This document shows positions 10,161-20,304 of a stretch of 64,000 nt of DNA, piece after piece. The position numbers and the translations under genes are program-made. Under the pieces are notes generated by a model, which saw nothing but the letters and a program-made list of their open reading frames with translations, made no database searches and was not told the origin of the DNA. The number at the start of each line of letters is the position of its first letter. Position 1 is the stretch's first letter. Origin of the DNA: Sycon ciliatum (taxonomy: Eukaryota; Porifera; Calcarea; Leucosolenida; Sycettidae); assembly GCF_964019385.1 (NCBI RefSeq), contig NC_088655.1:5703337-5767336 (forward strand), given 5' to 3'.

Positions 10161-10803
10161 GAGACAGCTTTGAAGGGGGGGGGGGCGCGTCGAATCTGCA
10201 GGCATTGTGCAGTCATCGGCGGCTGGCTGGAGAACTTCGTTGTTAGCACTAGAGACCATACCGTCGGTCAGCTGATCCTCATACACTAGCACTCGTGTAG
10301 ACCGTTCAGGAGGCGCCACAGCTGTCGATGCAACTAGTACTGGCGGGCTACTATCTGCATGGGCTGCACCGGGCCCAATTACGACACACACGCGCTGATC
10401 GTTCGCATGCTCGACAGACAGGTGGCCACACAAAGTCGCCAGGTCAATGCCAATCAGTACGTCGGCGGCCACTACATGTACACACAGATCAGGCACAACC
10501 ACAGCATTCAATGCATACTTCATGCATACTCACTGATCCGTCATGCCTCGAAAACGTGAGGGTCACTGTACCACACGTCTGCATGGTGTTGCCATCCAGC
10601 GCTACAATACTGTCACTATTCGTCAGTGGCGTCACCTCGAGACCAAGGCAATGCAGCAGGGCTTCTGTTACTAACGTGCGGGTGGAGCCAGTGTCTATGA
10701 CGGCTGCAGCACGCTCACTGTCACTCGCGTTAGGACCTGCACATTCAACAAACACACGAGGTAGCTTCGGGCACGATGATGATGCAGATGCCAGGAGGCA
10801 CAC
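10146..10803 (-). pseudogene. gypsy-A protease, two frames (copy 2)
   Basis: The frame at 10,489-10,803 carries VIDTGSTRTLV, the aspartic protease active site. The frame at 10,146-10,523 carries VLIGIDL, the closing motif of the fold, then a proline-rich linker. They are out of register near 10,510. Confidence 0.78.
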
Positions 10804-10860
10804 GTCCTTGGAGTAGACTGAGGCCCTAGCAACTTAGGAGCTAGCCTGTGTATCCAGCCA

Positions 10861-11187
10861 CTACTGCCTCAGCACGCAGTCCTTCTTGACATTCCCTTTC
10901 TTGTCACAGAAGCGGCAGAACAGGTCCTTGCGCCGGTGCTCTTGCTTAGCACCATTCCCTGCTAGGGATAGCTTCGGGCAATGCCTTTTGAAGCGGCTCG
11001 GTTCTCCACAATGGTAGGAAAGCCGTGGTGATGGCATGGCAACACTGTCTTGCAAAAATGTGGCAGCTGCGGACACTGCACCAACTCTGGTGCCGGTTGC
11101 TGATCGCAGTGCCCGGATCCTATCAAGGCATTCATACACCTTCAGGTCCCTGCGTGCCATGGACAAACGAAAATCCTTTGGAAACAC
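10861..11187 (-). pseudogene. gypsy-A gag zinc knuckles (copy 2)
   Basis: This 108-codon frame matches 3283-3609. Further ligands are lost here: the first knuckle begins SYHCGEPS, so its first Cys has become Ser. In the second, the residue after the Gly is Asn, with His lost (CRFCDKKGNVKKDC). Confidence 0.78.
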
Positions 11188-11217
11188 TCACAGCCCACTC
11201 CACATTGGACCAATTAC

Positions 11218-11405
11218 TTGCAATTAGTGCCGGCTGGCAACTATCAAGGTCCATGGCCTCCGGCATTACTTCGTGGTCAACCCCCTGTCGTTGTCCAAGT
11301 TCCAGGAGGGGCGACTGGACCTGCTGCTCCAGGGTATCGCCCGCAACCAGTGCAACACCTCCGTGCAATCCAGGGCTTCCTGCCACACTCCGGTCTATCA
11401 CCAGC
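11218..11405 (+). pseudogene. Tyrosine recombinase fragment (copy 2, first)
   Basis: This is the same segment as 3640-3832, with frame residues FQEGRLDLLLQGIARNQ. No catalytic part follows. Confidence 0.6.
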
Positions 11406-11565
11406 AGGAGATGTTGTGTATAGTTCTTGTCGCCATATTGTCTCTCTCCGTATTGTCTCTCTGTCATCTATTATACGCATGCTCATTGTAGATAATCAGT
11501 CTTTGTTTTGTCCCACAAGGGAATCCTGAGAGGGGAGAGAATTCTGAGGGGTCCCACAAAGGAGT

Positions 11566-11567
<2 letters not shown>

Positions 11568-11601
<34 letters not shown>

Positions 11602-11660
11602 GGATGTGTCTGTGTGTGAGTGCATGCATGCATGAGTGTGTGTGTGTGCGTGCAAGGGTG
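11568..11660. repeat. (TG)n tract upstream of ankyrin exon 2
   Basis: A pure TG run of about 30 bases is followed by interrupted repeats, as in copy 1. Confidence 0.9.
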
Positions 11661-11734
11661 CGTGTGCATCAACATGTGTATGACTGTGGGTATGTGTGTA
11701 CATGTCTTGTCTTTTATTTTGCTGCTACTTCCAG

Positions 11735-11833
11735 GATGGGAACACACCATTACATGATGCAGCATGTAGTGGTCATATTTCTGTAGTAGAATATCTTCTC
11801 ACTTCTGGACATTCGTTGGAACCAAAGAATAAT
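11735..11833 (+). CDS. Single ankyrin-repeat exon 2
   Basis: This 99-base, 33-codon exon lies between TACTTCCAG and GTAAGTC. The repeat reads TPLHDAACSGHISVVEYLL with a PKNN end. Compared with exon 1 it has Asn for Asp and Asp for Tyr near the start. Both changes are compatible with an ankyrin repeat, and Asp is the residue found in exon 4. The frame is intact and phase 0 at both ends. Confidence 0.75.
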
Positions 11834-12079
11834 GTAAGTCAGATTATCCGTGATGCATTCTTGTTTGTATATGAGTAGAAAGAAGAATTACGCAGGTGAT
11901 TAAATTCAGTGGGTATTGACCATGCCTGTGGGCCTGCTTTACGCTAGAAATTCACAAATGGCAATTTTTTTTACAAAATTTATGTCCACAAAAAAGTTTC
12001 GTGCAATTCAAATATGCTATAATACTAAGTAGTAGCACAAACGTCAGGCTCTTCAACATCATTATGAAAATTAATGTTT

Positions 12080-12377
12080 TTTTGCGAATAAACTTCCGTG
12101 CCTTCTCTTTATGTTGTTAGGTTCCTTCTCCCATACATTTTCTCCTTCCTCATCAACAAGGTGATATAGCGGAAGGAGCAAACGAGAGCAAGAACCATAA
12201 ATTATGGATATTCATGATGTATATTTGTCATTCATTTATCACCGTTGTTTTTAGCTATTCTACTTTGACCCGGTTTTATCACCTCATTGCTGTACATAAT
12301 TCATTGTATATGCTCTTGTTTGCTCTTGCTTGTATATCACCTGAGGAGAAGGTACGGAAGTTTACTCGCGAAACCAT
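12080..12377. repeat. Large imperfect inverted repeat downstream of ankyrin exon 2
   Basis: This is the counterpart of 5750-6045: GCGAATAAACTTCCGTGCC on the left and GGAAGTTTACTCGCGAAAC on the right. Confidence 0.7.
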
Positions 12378-12635
12378 TAGATTATTATGAATGTTGTTGA
12401 AGAGCCTAAGGTTGGTCCTATCAACATAACGAGCAGGTTTCCTTTGCGTCATAAGCCTGGAAAACAATTAAAGAGTTACTTGCGTCACATCAAACGTGCT
12501 CGTAAGTCCAATGTCTTGAAGAGATCTGGTATATGGTTTCACGTTGGCAATTCGAGGATCGCAGCATCTATGCTTCCTCCGGAAACTCTCTTGAGTGCTG
12601 GACTCCAGGTGCCATTGTATGATCTACAAGCGCAT

Positions 12636-12800
12636 GTCATCCAAGTGCCGGCTGGCAACTATCAAGGTCCATGGCCTCCGGCATTACTTCGTGGTCAACC
12701 CCCTGTCGTTGTCCCCGTTCCAGGAGGGGCGACTGGACCTGCTGCTCCAGGGTATCGCCCGCAACCAGTGCAACACCTCCGTGCAATCCAGGGCTTCCTG
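12636..12800 (+). pseudogene. Tyrosine recombinase fragment (copy 2, second)
   Basis: This is the counterpart of 6299-6480, with SSKCRLATIKV and GRLDLLLQGIARNQ in frame. It ends in CCACACT repeats. Confidence 0.6.
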
Positions 12801-13139
12801 CCACACTCTGCCACACTTCCACACTTCCTGCCACACTCTGCACATGAGACAACCTGCTGGTGAGGCGCTGGTATGCAGGGGTATTTCTGACGACTACGAG
12901 AAAACGTAGTTAGGAGACTCCGGGTGAGACGATCCACTTGCGACATCAACTAATTACTTGTACGAGTACGTTCTCTCCACCATTTTCTGCCCTCAGCTGC
13001 CAGCCGCATTGCACGGGGCGACGCGCTCGATCTCCAACACGACTGGGGATTACTGCGAGCAGAAAATGCGTCTGGATCGACAAGGCACGGGGCGGAACCT
13101 GAGAACAATCTGCCGGCATGCTGCTCGGCAAAATGTTCT

Positions 13140-13410
13140 GCGTGAAGATACTGGGACTGGAAAAATTGCCGGTTTGTTTGCAAGCCAAGTGAAAGAAACG
13201 AAAGCTGTAGCTAGCCGACAATGCCGGGAGAGCAAGAAACTTACAGGACAAACTGACGGAAAAGTTGAATGTTCCGTGTGAAGATACGTATATACCGGGA
13301 CTGGAAAACTGCAGGTTTGTTTGCCGGCCAGGTGACAAGAATCAAAAGCTTTAGCAAGACGACAATGCCGAGAGAGCAAGAAACTAACTGGACAAACTGA
13401 CGGAAAAGCT
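13140..13410. repeat. Tandem duplication of about 150 bp (copy 2)
   Basis: This is the counterpart of 6790-7090. The 167-codon minus-strand frame across it is a product of the repeat, not a recognisable gene. Confidence 0.8.
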
Positions 13411-13897
13411 AAAACTGCTTTTTGACACATCAAGAAATCAACTGCAAAGAAACGCTCCTTCACATCCCGACAGTTCAAGAGCTCGAAGAAGACAATCATG
13501 TCTTCCGATAAGACACTATTACAGGATTTCCGTAAAATTTCGCGAGCTTGCAAATCGTGCAGGCACAGTTACGTGAGACACATTCACAGCAACATGCCAA
13601 TATTGCGCGTGTGCCAGGGCTAACTAGGCTTTGCTGCACAAAGCCCACATTTTGTATTAATATGTGTTCACATCCCTGCGAGGTTCGTTGCCCGTCCTGA
13701 TCACTCACAACCCAACCAAATCCAACCGCCAGACGGTCGACCAATATAGTCGACGACCCAATTTAGTGGTCTGCTCACCTTGATTCACACTTGACAACGA
13801 AGCGAAGACAGGTAAGGATTCTGAGAATCTCAGTCGATCAATCAAGTCCGGGAGAGAGTTATGTGAGTTATGGTGAAGACATCAGTCATTTTATACA

Positions 13898-14089
13898 CTA
13901 GAACGAAGAGAGAAACTGAGGGTACGCAAACAGTTCAGCAATGCAATGTGGGGCAGCAGCAGTAATAAGAGACATGTATGTGGTCCAGGCCTCGAGCCAG
14001 GTAGCTGTATCGTGCACTTTGTGACACACCTGCTTCGCGTCATCTGACTCAACGACAATTAGCTGGCTATCGTTATTCGGGCTGTGCAC
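13898..14089 (-). pseudogene. Possible gag-like fragment of a retrotransposon
   Basis: A short minus-strand frame contains WLEAWTTYMSLITAAAPHCIAE. This resembles a segment (W.EAW..Y...L....P...PEL..Y) that I associate with ORF1/gag-like proteins of tyrosine-recombinase retrotransposons. It ends exactly where the tandem unit begins, so that boundary probably cut it. The similarity is from memory and is weak. Confidence 0.35.
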
Positions 14090-14284
14090 CAGCTGGATTA
14101 TTCGGGGGAAGCAAGATTTGTTTTCTTTTCATCAAAATAGGCTGGGTGTCATTGTAATTACGCAGCAAATCAAAGCGCATAACGTCAGTCTTGATTGCAG
14201 TACAAAGCTAACGAGTAATAGCACAGGTTTTATGTAGTTACCCTATATTCTCAATTTATTCCCGACGCTATCCAAAAGACGGTA

Positions 14285-14655
14285 TTTCAGTAACGTCTGG
14301 CGCTAGCCAGGGTCCACACAGCTTTAATTCCATGTTTGGGTGTCTGTGCCGTCAGCATGCCTGGCGCTATCCCGTGCCTGTCCCGTACCGTATCATCAAA
14401 GACAGCTGGCCACAATATTCAAATAGGGCTTTTAAATGCAAAATCGTAACGTGCAGCAACTTGGAAGAATGTAGGAGAAATGAAAAATGTATAACATCCC
14501 TATGCTTTTTTGCCTAGGTCATCAAGGTGATAGACGGTGTCGTATTACCCTGGAATGCAAAGAGAAAGTTTATTTCTTTCGCTCAGGGCCCTTTGCTATA
14601 CTTTTTTGCCTAGCTCATCATGCATGCTATTCGAACAGATGGAAAATTTTTCCAG
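14285..14655. repeat. Interspersed repeat shared with 16.7-17.05 kb and 45.9-47.5 kb
   Basis: The sequence ACGTCTGGCGCTAGCCAGGG with the following CACAGCTTTAATT is found inverted at 47,413-47,455. GCCTGGCGCTATCCCGT and ATCAAAGACAGCTGGCCACA recur at 16,750-16,810. GTCATCAAGGTGATAGACGG recurs near 17,005. GCCTAGCTCATC preceded by CTCAGGGCCC recurs at 45,905. It is probably an unclassified non-autonomous element. Confidence 0.6.
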
Positions 14656-14793
14656 GACAGTGAGTATCGTTTATAAAGTGTAACGATATACCGGCTATAA
14701 TGATAGAACTCGCCAAAATCAAAATTAAATCACAAAAAATACAGCTAAAATATCACTAGATTAGAAGCGGTGAGGCCTCCTGCACTTTCATAC

Positions 14794-14896
14794 AGAATTA
14801 CAGATGGAGCGGACTCGCTCCCTTCTATTACACTGCAACGTTCGAACACATTTGCAGTGTAATAGAAGGGAGCGAGTCCGTTCCATCTGTAATTCT
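14794..14896. repeat. Near-perfect 45-bp inverted repeat (hairpin)
   Basis: The left arm at 14,794-14,838 and the right arm at 14,852-14,896 are reverse complements over 45 bases with a single G:T-type mismatch, around a 13-base loop. It sits in AT-rich sequence with pogo-like terminal fragments (CAGTGAGTATCG at about 14,660, reversed TATACTGATC near 15,000). It is likely the core of a foldback element. Confidence 0.9.
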
Positions 14897-15040
14897 AAAA
14901 TATCACTATACACACTATTATCGGTTATACCGATATATCCCTTATTGTGATGGGTTTCAGGAAGCAAACCATATAAAATGACCAGGAAAATATCGTATAT
15001 ACTGATCAAGAGTGATGATCACAAAACAATTGTTCTTCAT

Positions 15041-15180
15041 TTAGGGTTTTACGTCGGGCCCTAGACGACGGCTACTTTGGCCAACCGGACAACGAAGAAG
15101 TTGTGACCAAAGAGAATGATTTTATTTCTTGCGCATGCGTATGTAGAATGACGTAATACTCAGGGAGTGAGGTCGCTACA
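15041..15180 (-). repeat. 3' LTR of the TRIM
   Basis: This 140-base direct repeat ends on the + strand at GGTCGCTACA, immediately left of the complement of the purine tract. Confidence 0.88.
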
Positions 15181-16021
15181 GTACTCCCCCGCCAGTGGTG
15201 AGGTCGGGAGGAGCGAAGCACGATAAACAAGAAAAATAAGAGGAAGGAAAGCGCAGCATGTACAAGGCGGAAAGGCAAAAATATAATAACACATATGTAC
15301 AGGCGAGGGTGCTGCGTGTATGAATTTTGTTTGTGACGTGGCAACGAAGGCCAAACAAAAATCAGAAAAGCAGGAAAGAGAGAGATGCATGACAGAGGCG
15401 GGTTAACGTGTCAGAGGTGTGTTAACGTGACAGAGGTGGAGAGCATGTCAGAGGCAGAAAGAAAGAAAGGAGGAAACGTACGCGTGACAGAGGAGTGTTA
15501 TCGTGTCAGAGGCGGAAAGAAAGGAAATGTACGCGTGACAGAGGAGTATTATCATGTCAGAGGCGGCTGCATGTTTCAGGCTTGGCGGGATACCAGCAGG
15601 AGCGCTGCACTGGGGCGAGGCGTGCCGACTGAGGCGGGGACAGATGGAGGCGAGCGCAGCTCCATGGGGTCCGGTGCCGGGCGTGTGCCTGCGTGCGTGC
15701 ACAGTGAGTGAGCTGGTACGACGGGTGCTGGTTGGTGGAGGTGGCCAATTTCCAGCTTGGGGCCAGGACGAATACGGACGACGACGACTGGACGATGCCG
15801 TGGCAGGATAGCGGGGTATCCAGGTGGGCCGGGAGGGTGGCAGGGGCCACAGCAGCTCCGAGGCGGATCCAGTGACGAGTGGTGGTGAGGCTCAAGTTTT
15901 ACGTCAACAGCCGGCGATTGACGGGATCCCGAGAGTTGAGGCGAGCAGGAAACTGCGGCGGGCCGAGCTCGGGGATGGCATGCTCAAAACTCCGAAGAGC
16001 GCAGCGTCAGGGGTCACCAAA

Positions 16022-16163
16022 TTAGGGTTTTACGTCGGGCCCTAGACGACGGCTACTTTGGCCAACCGGACAACGAAGAAGTTGTGACCAAAGAGAATGG
16101 TTTTATTTCTTGCGCATGCGTATGTAGAATGACGTGTAATACTCAGGGAGTGAGGTCGCTACA
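16022..16163 (-). repeat. 5' LTR of the TRIM
   Basis: This is a 142-base direct repeat. The complement of the presumed primer-binding site abuts it at 16,010-16,021. It differs from the 3' LTR by one substitution and a 2-base indel in the part I compared, so the insertion is young. Confidence 0.88.
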
Positions 16164-16740
16164 TTCCAATTTTGTTCATTTCTTCCAAAACTGATCCAGT
16201 GTTTCCTGGATGCATCTGGCAGCAGACGTGATTGAGAGAAAATTCTTCCCTGTATGCTGAACGCAGCCACATGTACACGTGGCTGCTTTTCATGCTTTTT
16301 CCAGCATGTACGCATCATTTCATGCACAGTCATGTGCCATGTGTCAGTCATACATGCAAATCGGCTATAGTGATGCACCGGATATAGTGATAAATTATCG
16401 AAAATCAAAGGGGCACGTTATATCCACTATTTACTGTACAATGATGTAGCCGATCAGATCGTCGTGGTATGGTTGGGCATTGTAGCCGACATGGTGGACG
16501 TAAAACACTATCTACGTAAACATATACAAGCTCGGGGAGCAAAAGTCGCTCTGTCCCATACGCTGCCACATACCAACTAAATACAAAACCATGCACTTCA
16601 CCCGAGCTGAATTTCATGCGTGGCCCTTTTCACGAGCCCAGAAAAAGGGATTCGTCTATTATAACACATGTACGAAGCCACTAGATTACACCTGCACCAA
16701 AGATGAAAGGCGATCAAGCTGTCGCGGAAGAAGGGCGAAC
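16164..16740. other. No gene seen; pogo-like terminal fragment
   Basis: I see no coding signal here. The sequence around 16,355-16,430 (GGCTATAGTGATGCACCGGATATAGTG ... ATATCCACTATTTACTGTA) resembles one end of a pogo-type MITE. Its partner end is not clear. Confidence 0.4.
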
Positions 16741-16864
16741 GGAAAAGATGCCTGGCGCTATCCCGTACCTGTCCCACAGTACCGTACCATCAAAGACAGC
16801 TGGCCACATATATTCAAATAGGGGTTTCAAATGCAAGATCATAACGTGAAGCAACTTGGAAAAA

Positions 16865-16960
16865 TGAGTATGTATGCGAGGTGTATCGGGATAATACATG
16901 CAGGACGATCGTGCGGGTTCGAATCCTAGGTTATATTATCTTGAAAAAATACTTCAGTTG
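16865..16960 (+). mobile_element. Probable tRNA-derived SINE remnant
   Basis: About 95 bases are present here but absent from the sister repeat at 14.47 kb, where the flanks are continuous. Inside is GGTTCGAATCC (16,917-16,927), a perfect RNA polymerase III B box, preceded by GATCGTGCGG as in a tRNA. The T-stem does not close, so it is not a functional tRNA gene. Confidence 0.5.
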
Positions 16961-17089
16961 GAGAAATGAAAAATACATAACATCTCTATGTTTTTTCGCC
17001 TAGGTCATCAAGGTGGTAGACAGTGTCGTATTACCCTCGAATGCAAAGGGAAAGTTGATATAACCCAATAAATTCTCTACCACTGTAAC

Positions 17090-17410
17090 TAGATACTATA
17101 TACAGTCAGAAAGTGCAACAACTAGGCACAAAACGGACAGAGTACTGAGACATTCGACGTCCTGACACCTAGTTTCAACACATCTCCGTAGTGCTAACCG
17201 ACAGCCTTCCGACTTGGAAGGTTCAAGGTTATGGAAAGACCAAAGAGGGGAAGGCAAGCGCAACGAAAACGAGCACAAGCTACAGTCCCAACGGAACAAA
17301 GAATGTCGATTGTCACTGGACGATGACGAGACCAGTAGGCGATTTGACAAAGCGGTCTAACTACAATTTGAAGCAGCAAAGCAGCATACCACCCAACTTG
17401 GGTTTGTCAA
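17090..17410. repeat. Repeat shared with 63.2-63.43 kb and the window end
   Basis: AGTACTGAGACAT, GACCTGACTCCTAG-like and CAACTTGGAAG blocks, the AGAGGGGAAGGAAAGCGCAA block and the GATGATGACGA block recur in order at 63,200-63,420, then past a MITE at 63,962-64,000. No domain is recognised in any frame. Confidence 0.6.
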
Positions 17411-17655
17411 AAATATCAAAGATAAGTTAAGAAGGGGGAAGCTTTGCGAGAACGAATTGTACAAGCCGAAATCTAAACTCCTACAGTACTCCTCATGCAT
17501 GACATTGTGATGGACTAGTTGACTACAAAACAAGTTGTTTCACACGACGTACGTTTCGCCGTATGGTTCGTGACGGCTCATCAGTTGTGCAATTTGAAAC
17601 TCGGGTATTGAGCCAATAATAAAAGTAGAAAGGAAAAGGACATATGGAGACGAGT

Positions 17656-18114
17656 TCAGTCTGCATCGCAAATCGTCTCCTTGTGCGTGACCGGGGCCTC
17701 TCGACCATTCTTCTTTTTGTCCTTGAGAACAGCATCGAGCAGTTTGTTGGCGCGGGCGAACTTTAGACTTTTCAAGTCAATTCCTCTGTTGAAGATATTG
17801 AGTTGGCGCTGGATAGCACCTCTGGCTGCAATCATAGAAGCACGCTTGTACTCAGTTTTATCCTTTTTCCTGGCACAGCAGTAAAAGGACTCCAATAAAG
17901 AGGCTAATGTTTCCTCTTCGATGCTCATCCAGTCAGCGTCCTTTTCCTGTAGAAGTTTTCGGGCATCTTCATTGTCCGAACAAAAGTCTTTGAACACAGA
18001 CATCCAAAACCTCATTGCCTGCTTTGTTTTCTGAGGTACTGCTTCGTCTAGAAGACGAGCCTTCTCTTCGTCAGAAACTGGAACGAAACGAGAAGAGGAA
18101 GCTGAATCTGCCAT
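17656..18114 (-). pseudogene. Crypton-type tyrosine recombinase N-terminal domain fragment
   Basis: A minus-strand frame with a good ATG at 18,114 (MADSASSSRFVPVSDEEKAR) encodes about 152 residues. The pattern (KTKQAMRFWMSVFKDFC, then LLESFYCCARKKDKTEYKRAS, then GAIQRQLN, then FARANKLLDAVLKDKKKNG) matches the N-terminal core-binding region of Crypton recombinases and of the Crypton-derived QRICH1/ZMYM-like domain. It ends at a stop before any catalytic Arg, His or Tyr. It could be a truncated Crypton, a first exon, or a domesticated fragment. The longer frame upstream to 18,195 looks like 5' leader. Confidence 0.6.
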
Positions 18115-18229
18115 CTTGCCAAAGTTGCCCAAAGACAGAAAGAACGAAAACGCACGATGAGCCTGCAAAAAGATTGATCCAAAATGGAGTCTCATGAAAA
18201 TCGTTTTTTATTAGTTTATTTTAAAAAGA

Positions 18230-18346
18230 ATAGAAACTTCGCCCTCGTGTTCACGAAAAATAAAAACCCTCGTCAAAAAACCTCGGCTTCGCCTCGGTTT
18301 TTTGACTCGGGTTTTTATTTTTCGTAAACACTCGGGCTCAGTTACT
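18230..18346. repeat. Foldback hairpin
   Basis: CACGAAAAATAAAAACCC with the following AAAAAACC is mirrored by GGTTTTTT and GGGTTTTTATTTTTCGT around a 13-base loop TCGGCTTCGCCTC. The outer arms extend the pairing imperfectly to about 45 bases. It is probably a small foldback MITE. Confidence 0.85.
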
Positions 18347-18479
18347 ATTCTATAAGTAGGTCGATTTTCACAATCTTGAGCTTTCTGGAAGGCTCCATCC
18401 ATAACGAATACACTTCCTGTAGACATGACGAGCATCAACGTAAAAGTACAGTGAGCGAAGCAAGCGTACACGCCAGGGT

Positions 18480-19150
18480 CATGTTAAGGAGGTTTGGGAC
18501 AGTTTAGGCAAAATTTCATAATCATGATATTTTGATGTGAACAGATTGCTTGGAGTCTTAGGTACCTTAGGTGTCAAATTCTGAAATAAAAAGGGTGGTC
18601 CCCATATCCGTTTTGTCAACTTCAGCCACTTTTCCACCCCTAATTTTTACGGACATTGCTGAGTGGTTGCACATTTTCTACTATAAGTATTATCTTTATA
18701 ATCTTTTGCAGCACTGCATTGAAACTTTCGGGAGTACAAACCGACTCGGTTTGGATTGTAAAGAAAGTAGGAAAATGTCATTGGGACTAAGCACCCCACC
18801 GAATATTGCAAAATGCAAAGCTGCGCTTTTCCTTGAAAAAGGAGAAAAGAAAGTAATTTCTCACATGATTTCCAACGTAATATTTGTATGAACATGGGTT
18901 TATGGGATCCTTTCATGGAAAGGAACAGGTTTGCCAAATAAAACACAGGGTGTCCCCATATTCGTTGAGACAATAAACACTACTATTAAAATGAATGTAC
19001 GAAAAATGTCATATTTTGATACTGTATGTTCAGGCATGCAAAGTGGCTCAATTTGATTAAATTTGTGAAAAAGGTAAAACCCAGATAGTTCTGTCTTTTT
19101 TGGTAATGCCTCCTAGGCGATTTAAAAGCAAGTATCAACGTAGTTGAGAA
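18480..19150. other. No gene seen; two GTGTCCCCATATTCGTT-like boxes
   Basis: The AT-rich sequence carries similar boxes at about 18,594 (GTCCCCATATCCGTTTTGTCAA) and 18,951 (GTCCCCATATTCGTTGAGACAA) in the same orientation. They may be element termini. No coding region is supported. Confidence 0.4.
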
Positions 19151-19164
19151 GAAGTTGCGACGAC

Positions 19165-19530
19165 CCGGCCATTATGGAATCCAATGCACCACACCACCAC
19201 ATTGCGCTCTTGGCCGATCCAAACCCTGCACTCGCATCACCATCACCACAGCGAGGACAATTCCGGTATATAGATTGATTTTGACAAAGACCCTCCAGAC
19301 AGCTGTTTCGCTCCTCCTGAGCACATCAGTGGAGGCATACGATGTTCAATGAAAGAATAATAAGAATAGACTGATCTTTATAGGGATAAATTGTCTGTAG
19401 GGTCATTGTCAATATCAATCTATAATATTATATCGGAATTGTCCTCGTTGTGGTGATGGTGATGTGAGTGCAGAGTTTGGATCGGCCAAAAGCGCAATGT
19501 GGTGGCGTGGTGAATTGGATTCCATAAGCA
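19165..19530. repeat. Inverted repeat with arms of about 115 bp
   Basis: The left arm (about 19,165-19,284: TATGGAATCCAATGCACCAC ... GAGGACAATTCCGGTATA) is repeated in reverse at about 19,405-19,530 with scattered mismatches. The spacer of about 120 bases is unique. One arm contains CATCACCATCACCAC. No recognised protein. Confidence 0.85.
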
Positions 19531-19649
19531 GGCGCGTAACGCCGTATCGCAAAACTCGCAAACAAAGCAGCTAGAGTTTGCCGCACTATGTTCGCAAAAC
19601 GCCCAAATAAAAGCAGGATAAAAAGTATCACAAAGTGCCCGCATTAAAC

Positions 19650-20300
19650 GTAACCTCGTTCATCAGTGTTTCGATGAGTGCACTGTACTTGTACAATCAT
19701 GTACTGAATAGGTTCATCACACATGTTTTCTACACGCTATACTGTATATCAGTCTTGAACAGGATTGTACATGCAGCCATTTTCGGCACCTTTGAAACCG
19801 TACAACAGCTGCGTGACCTGAGCACGCGGCGGGGGGGGGGGGGGGGGGGGTAGGAGCTGAGTGTGAAGCAAGGAACAGCAAGTACCAGTGTTTTAAAGCT
19901 CCATGGTGTGAAGTGACCACACTGTGCTGTTTTTGTTCCAACTTGATGCTCCCTGCTATTTGAGGAAAAGAAGCCATGCTTGTTTTCAAGTCCAACTGTC
20001 GCAGCCTCCAGAAAAACCTTTTTAAGAAGCAGCCGATAGTACATGTACATGTAGTTCAAGATCAAAGGGAATGATGTACATGTACAATGTATACCATGGT
20101 ATACAATGTAGTCTGCTGCATCAGACTCATTTCTGAGTGCAGTTTACTGCGAAACTTCAAAATAAAAGGAGCTGGCTGAGCAAAAATCCTTGGTTGCAAA
20201 AATAAAGAAAGAATGAATTTTGAACCCTATGTCAAATCACATGACCTTCCAAAGCAGACTAAAAAGGGCTACGCTACGGCCCTGCATAAGGACCAACGTA
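19650..20300. other. No gene seen; poly-G tract and palindromes
   Basis: This stretch includes a run of about 20 G at 19,831-19,850. A cluster of GTACATGTACATGTA and GTATACCATGGTATAC palindromes lies at 20,038-20,105. I see nothing else. Confidence 0.5.
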
Positions 20301-20304
20301 ATTG

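Larger units (their letters stand above)
7599..13907. repeat. Tandem composite unit, copy 2
   Basis: This is the second copy of the unit at 1-7598 and carries the same features in the same order without the MITE. It ends at the sequence GAACGAAGAGAGA near 13,907, where copy 1 instead runs into the long (GA)n tract. Near 13,662 it holds about 20 extra bases absent from copy 1. Broken reading frames are shared by both copies, so most decay predates the duplication. Confidence 0.85.
15041..16163 (-). mobile_element. TRIM: miniature LTR retrotransposon with both LTRs
   Basis: Direct repeats of 140 bases (15,041-15,180) and 142 bases (16,022-16,163) differ by only a few bases. On the minus strand each begins TGTAGCGACCTCACTCCC. 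Just inside the 5' LTR is TTTGGTGACCCCTGACGC, a plausible primer-binding site. Just before the 3' LTR is the purine tract GGCGGGGGAGTAC. These mark a miniature LTR element with an internal region of about 840 bases. No gag or pol domain is visible, so it must depend on another element. The flanks TTCAT and TTCCA are not a clean 5-bp duplication. Internal 50-bp repeats lie at 15,475-15,570. Confidence 0.88.

Noticed and set aside
16865..16935. Possible tRNA gene around GGTTCGAATCC
   Set aside because: The T-stem and acceptor stem do not pair and no anticodon arm can be drawn. Treated as SINE remnant.
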